Part shown: positions 21,481 through 22,599 of the stretch, one piece after another | How the letters are laid out: each line of letters starts with the position of its first letter | Numbering within the stretch: position 1 is the first letter of the stretch | NCBI GenBank assembly: GCA_014379045.1 | Contig: JACMMK010000488.1 | Coordinates: 1-22,599 of the forward strand | Direction: 5' to 3' | DNA length: 22,599 nt | Source: Burkholderiales bacterium | Lineage (GTDB): Bacteria; Pseudomonadota; Gammaproteobacteria; Burkholderiales; CAIKXV01 | The notes under the pieces: generated by a model | Told to the model about the DNA's origin: nothing | The model's input: only the letters and a program-made list of their open reading frames with translations | Databases searched by the model: none | Position numbers and translations under genes: made by a program

Positions 21481-22599
21481 GCACCGAGGCTCGCCCGTGC
21501 GACAGCGCCGCTTTCGCACACCGGATGATCGACTGGCAGCGCGCGAATGGGCGCCACGATCTGCCCTGGCAGCGCACGCGCGACCCCTATCGCATATGGC
21601 TCTCCGAGATCATGCTGCAGCAGACGCAGGTCGCGACGGTGATTCCTTACTACCTGCGCTTCGTCGAGCGCTTCGCATCGATCGCGCAGCTCGCGCAGGC
21701 ACCGGTCGACGATGTGCTTACGTCGTGGAGCGGCCTCGGGTACTACTCGCGCGCGCGCAACCTGCAGCGCGCGGCCGTGCAGTTGATGGAGTGCCACGGC
21801 GGGGCGTTTCCGGAAGCCTTCGACGACGTGCTCGCACTGCCGGGCATCGGCCGCTCGACTGCCGCGGCGATCTGTGCGTTCGCGTTCGGGCAACGTCACG
21901 CGATTCTCGATGGCAATGTGAAGCGCGTACTCGCACGCCACGCCGGCATCGACGGCTGGGCGGGCACGGGTAGTGTCGAGCGTGCACTCTGGCACGCCGC
22001 CGAGGCGCGTCTGCCCGAGCGCGACATCGAGACCTACACGCAGGCGCTGATGGACCTGGGCGCAGGGCTTTGCACGCGCACGCGGCCGCGCTGCGTGGCG
22101 TGCCCGGTTGCCGCGGATTGTGTCGCGTACCGCGACGGGCGCGTCGACGCTATTCCCGGTGCACGTCCGCGCAAGCCGATGCCGCATCGTGCCGCCACGG
22201 TGTGGGTGCTGCTCGATGGCGACGGTCGCGTATGGCTCGAAAGGCGCCCGCCCAGCGGTATCTGGGGCGGGCTGTGGAGCCTGCCGCAATCGTTCGACGC
22301 GGCGAGCGAAGCGCACTTGCGTGCGACCCGCGGCGCGATCCATCATCTGCCACCCATCGAGCATGCGTTCACCCACTTCAGGCTGACCATCGAGCCACTG
22401 CTGATCGATCTCGCGGTGCCTGAAACGCGCGCCGCCACCCCGGATGCCAGCTATCGCGGCGCCGACGTCGAGCGCGCGCTTGCGGGCGTAAGCCTGGTCT
22501 GCGTGGCCGAGCCCGGACGCCAGTGGCTCGCGCTCGACCGGTTGGAAACGATCGCGCTGCCCGCGCCGGTGCGCACGCTGCTCGAATCGATCCACATCG
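21477..22599 (+). CDS. mutY: Adenine DNA glycosylase MutY (3' end beyond window)
   Basis: Removes adenine mispaired with 8-oxoguanine or guanine in base excision repair. The start is GTG 21477, which overlaps the asmA TGA by 3 nt, and the frame is open to the right edge (374 codons seen). Landmarks: WLSEIMLQQTQVATVIPYY with catalytic Glu44, SGLGYYSRARNLQ, the helix-hairpin-helix LPGIGRSTAAAI, and ILDGNVKRVLAR with catalytic Asp145. The [4Fe-4S] cysteines 199, 206, 209 and 215 have the C-x6-C-x2-C-x5-C spacing. After about 225 comes the NUDIX-like recognition domain (VWLERRPPSGIWGGLWSLPQ and FTHFRLTIEPLLIDL). Length suggests only a few residues are missing. The asmA-mutY overlap implies coupled translation. 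Confidence 0.96.
   Translation, partial: MSTEARPCDSAAFAHRMIDWQRANGRHDLPWQRTRDPYRIWLSEIMLQQTQVATVIPYYLRFVERFASIAQLAQAPVDDVLTSWSGLGYYSRARNLQRAAVQLMECHGGAFPEAFDDVLALPGIGRSTAAAICAFAFGQRHAILDGNVKRVLARHAGIDGWAGTGSVERALWHAAEARLPERDIETYTQALMDLGAGLCTRTRPRCVACPVAADCVAYRDGRVDAIPGARPRKPMPHRAATVWVLLDGDGRVWLERRPPSGIWGGLWSLPQSFDAASEAHLRATRGAIHHLPPIEHAFTHFRLTIEPLLIDLAVPETRAATPDASYRGADVERALAGVSLVCVAEPGRQWLALDRLETIALPAPVRTLLESIHI

Noticed and set aside
21153..22595. 480-codon minus-strand open frame opposite asmA end and mutY
   Set aside because: mutY on the plus strand has all catalytic and Fe-S residues; the antisense frame has none of any family.

Overview
The window is about 22.6 kb of GC-rich chromosomal DNA with dense, mostly well-spaced coding. 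Gene content points to a betaproteobacterium, probably Burkholderiales or a neighbouring order. The clues are two Bug-family (TTT-type) solute receptors, two VPLPA/PEP-CTERM exosortase substrates, an overlapping asmA-mutY pair, a thiS-thiG-trmB run, and a class I DAHP synthase of AroG type. I see no insertion sequence, phage gene, CRISPR array or rRNA.

Layout, left to right. Positions 1-1252 (minus strand) hold a three-gene run of small exported proteins: two tandem paralogues rich in His/Pro/Tyr that share a Cys-pair C-terminal motif, then a lipoprotein cut by the window edge. Positions 1466-2767 hold aroG and its leader. Positions 2791-4319 hold a cupin and an arylformamidase-like alpha/beta hydrolase, likely one operon. 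Positions 4430-5242 hold a VPLPA-CTERM protein, divergent from hemW (5501-6703). A patatin-like phospholipase follows (6902-8044). Positions 8389-13866 look like a catabolic or uptake island: two Bug receptors, a D-2-hydroxyacid dehydrogenase, a pita-bread (M24-fold) protein lacking its metal ligands, and a large alpha/beta hydrolase of the 2,6-dihydroxypseudooxynicotine hydrolase type. Next come an exported SAM-methyltransferase-like protein, a double-domain NIPSNAP protein, trmB-thiG-thiS (minus strand), tRNA-Gly(CCC), a second VPLPA-CTERM protein, a small cupin, then asmA and mutY (the latter cut by the right edge).

The most notable observation is upstream of aroG. A 26-codon open frame (2731 to 2651, minus strand) carries a run reading FFWSFYGFF. 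It is followed by a strong intrinsic terminator (2627 to 2597) that ends before the aroG start at 2542. A 7-nt segment just after the last Phe codons can pair perfectly with the 5' arm of that terminator, and a small hairpin immediately upstream can sequester the same segment. This is the full 1:2 / 2:3 / 3:4 logic of a ribosome-mediated attenuator, sensing Phe with one Tyr and one Trp codon, on the first enzyme of aromatic amino acid synthesis.

Most other genes are housekeeping (hemW, trmB, thiG, thiS, asmA, mutY) or members of broad families whose substrates cannot be read from sequence alone. Several long open frames antisense to these genes are GC-driven shadows and were left out.
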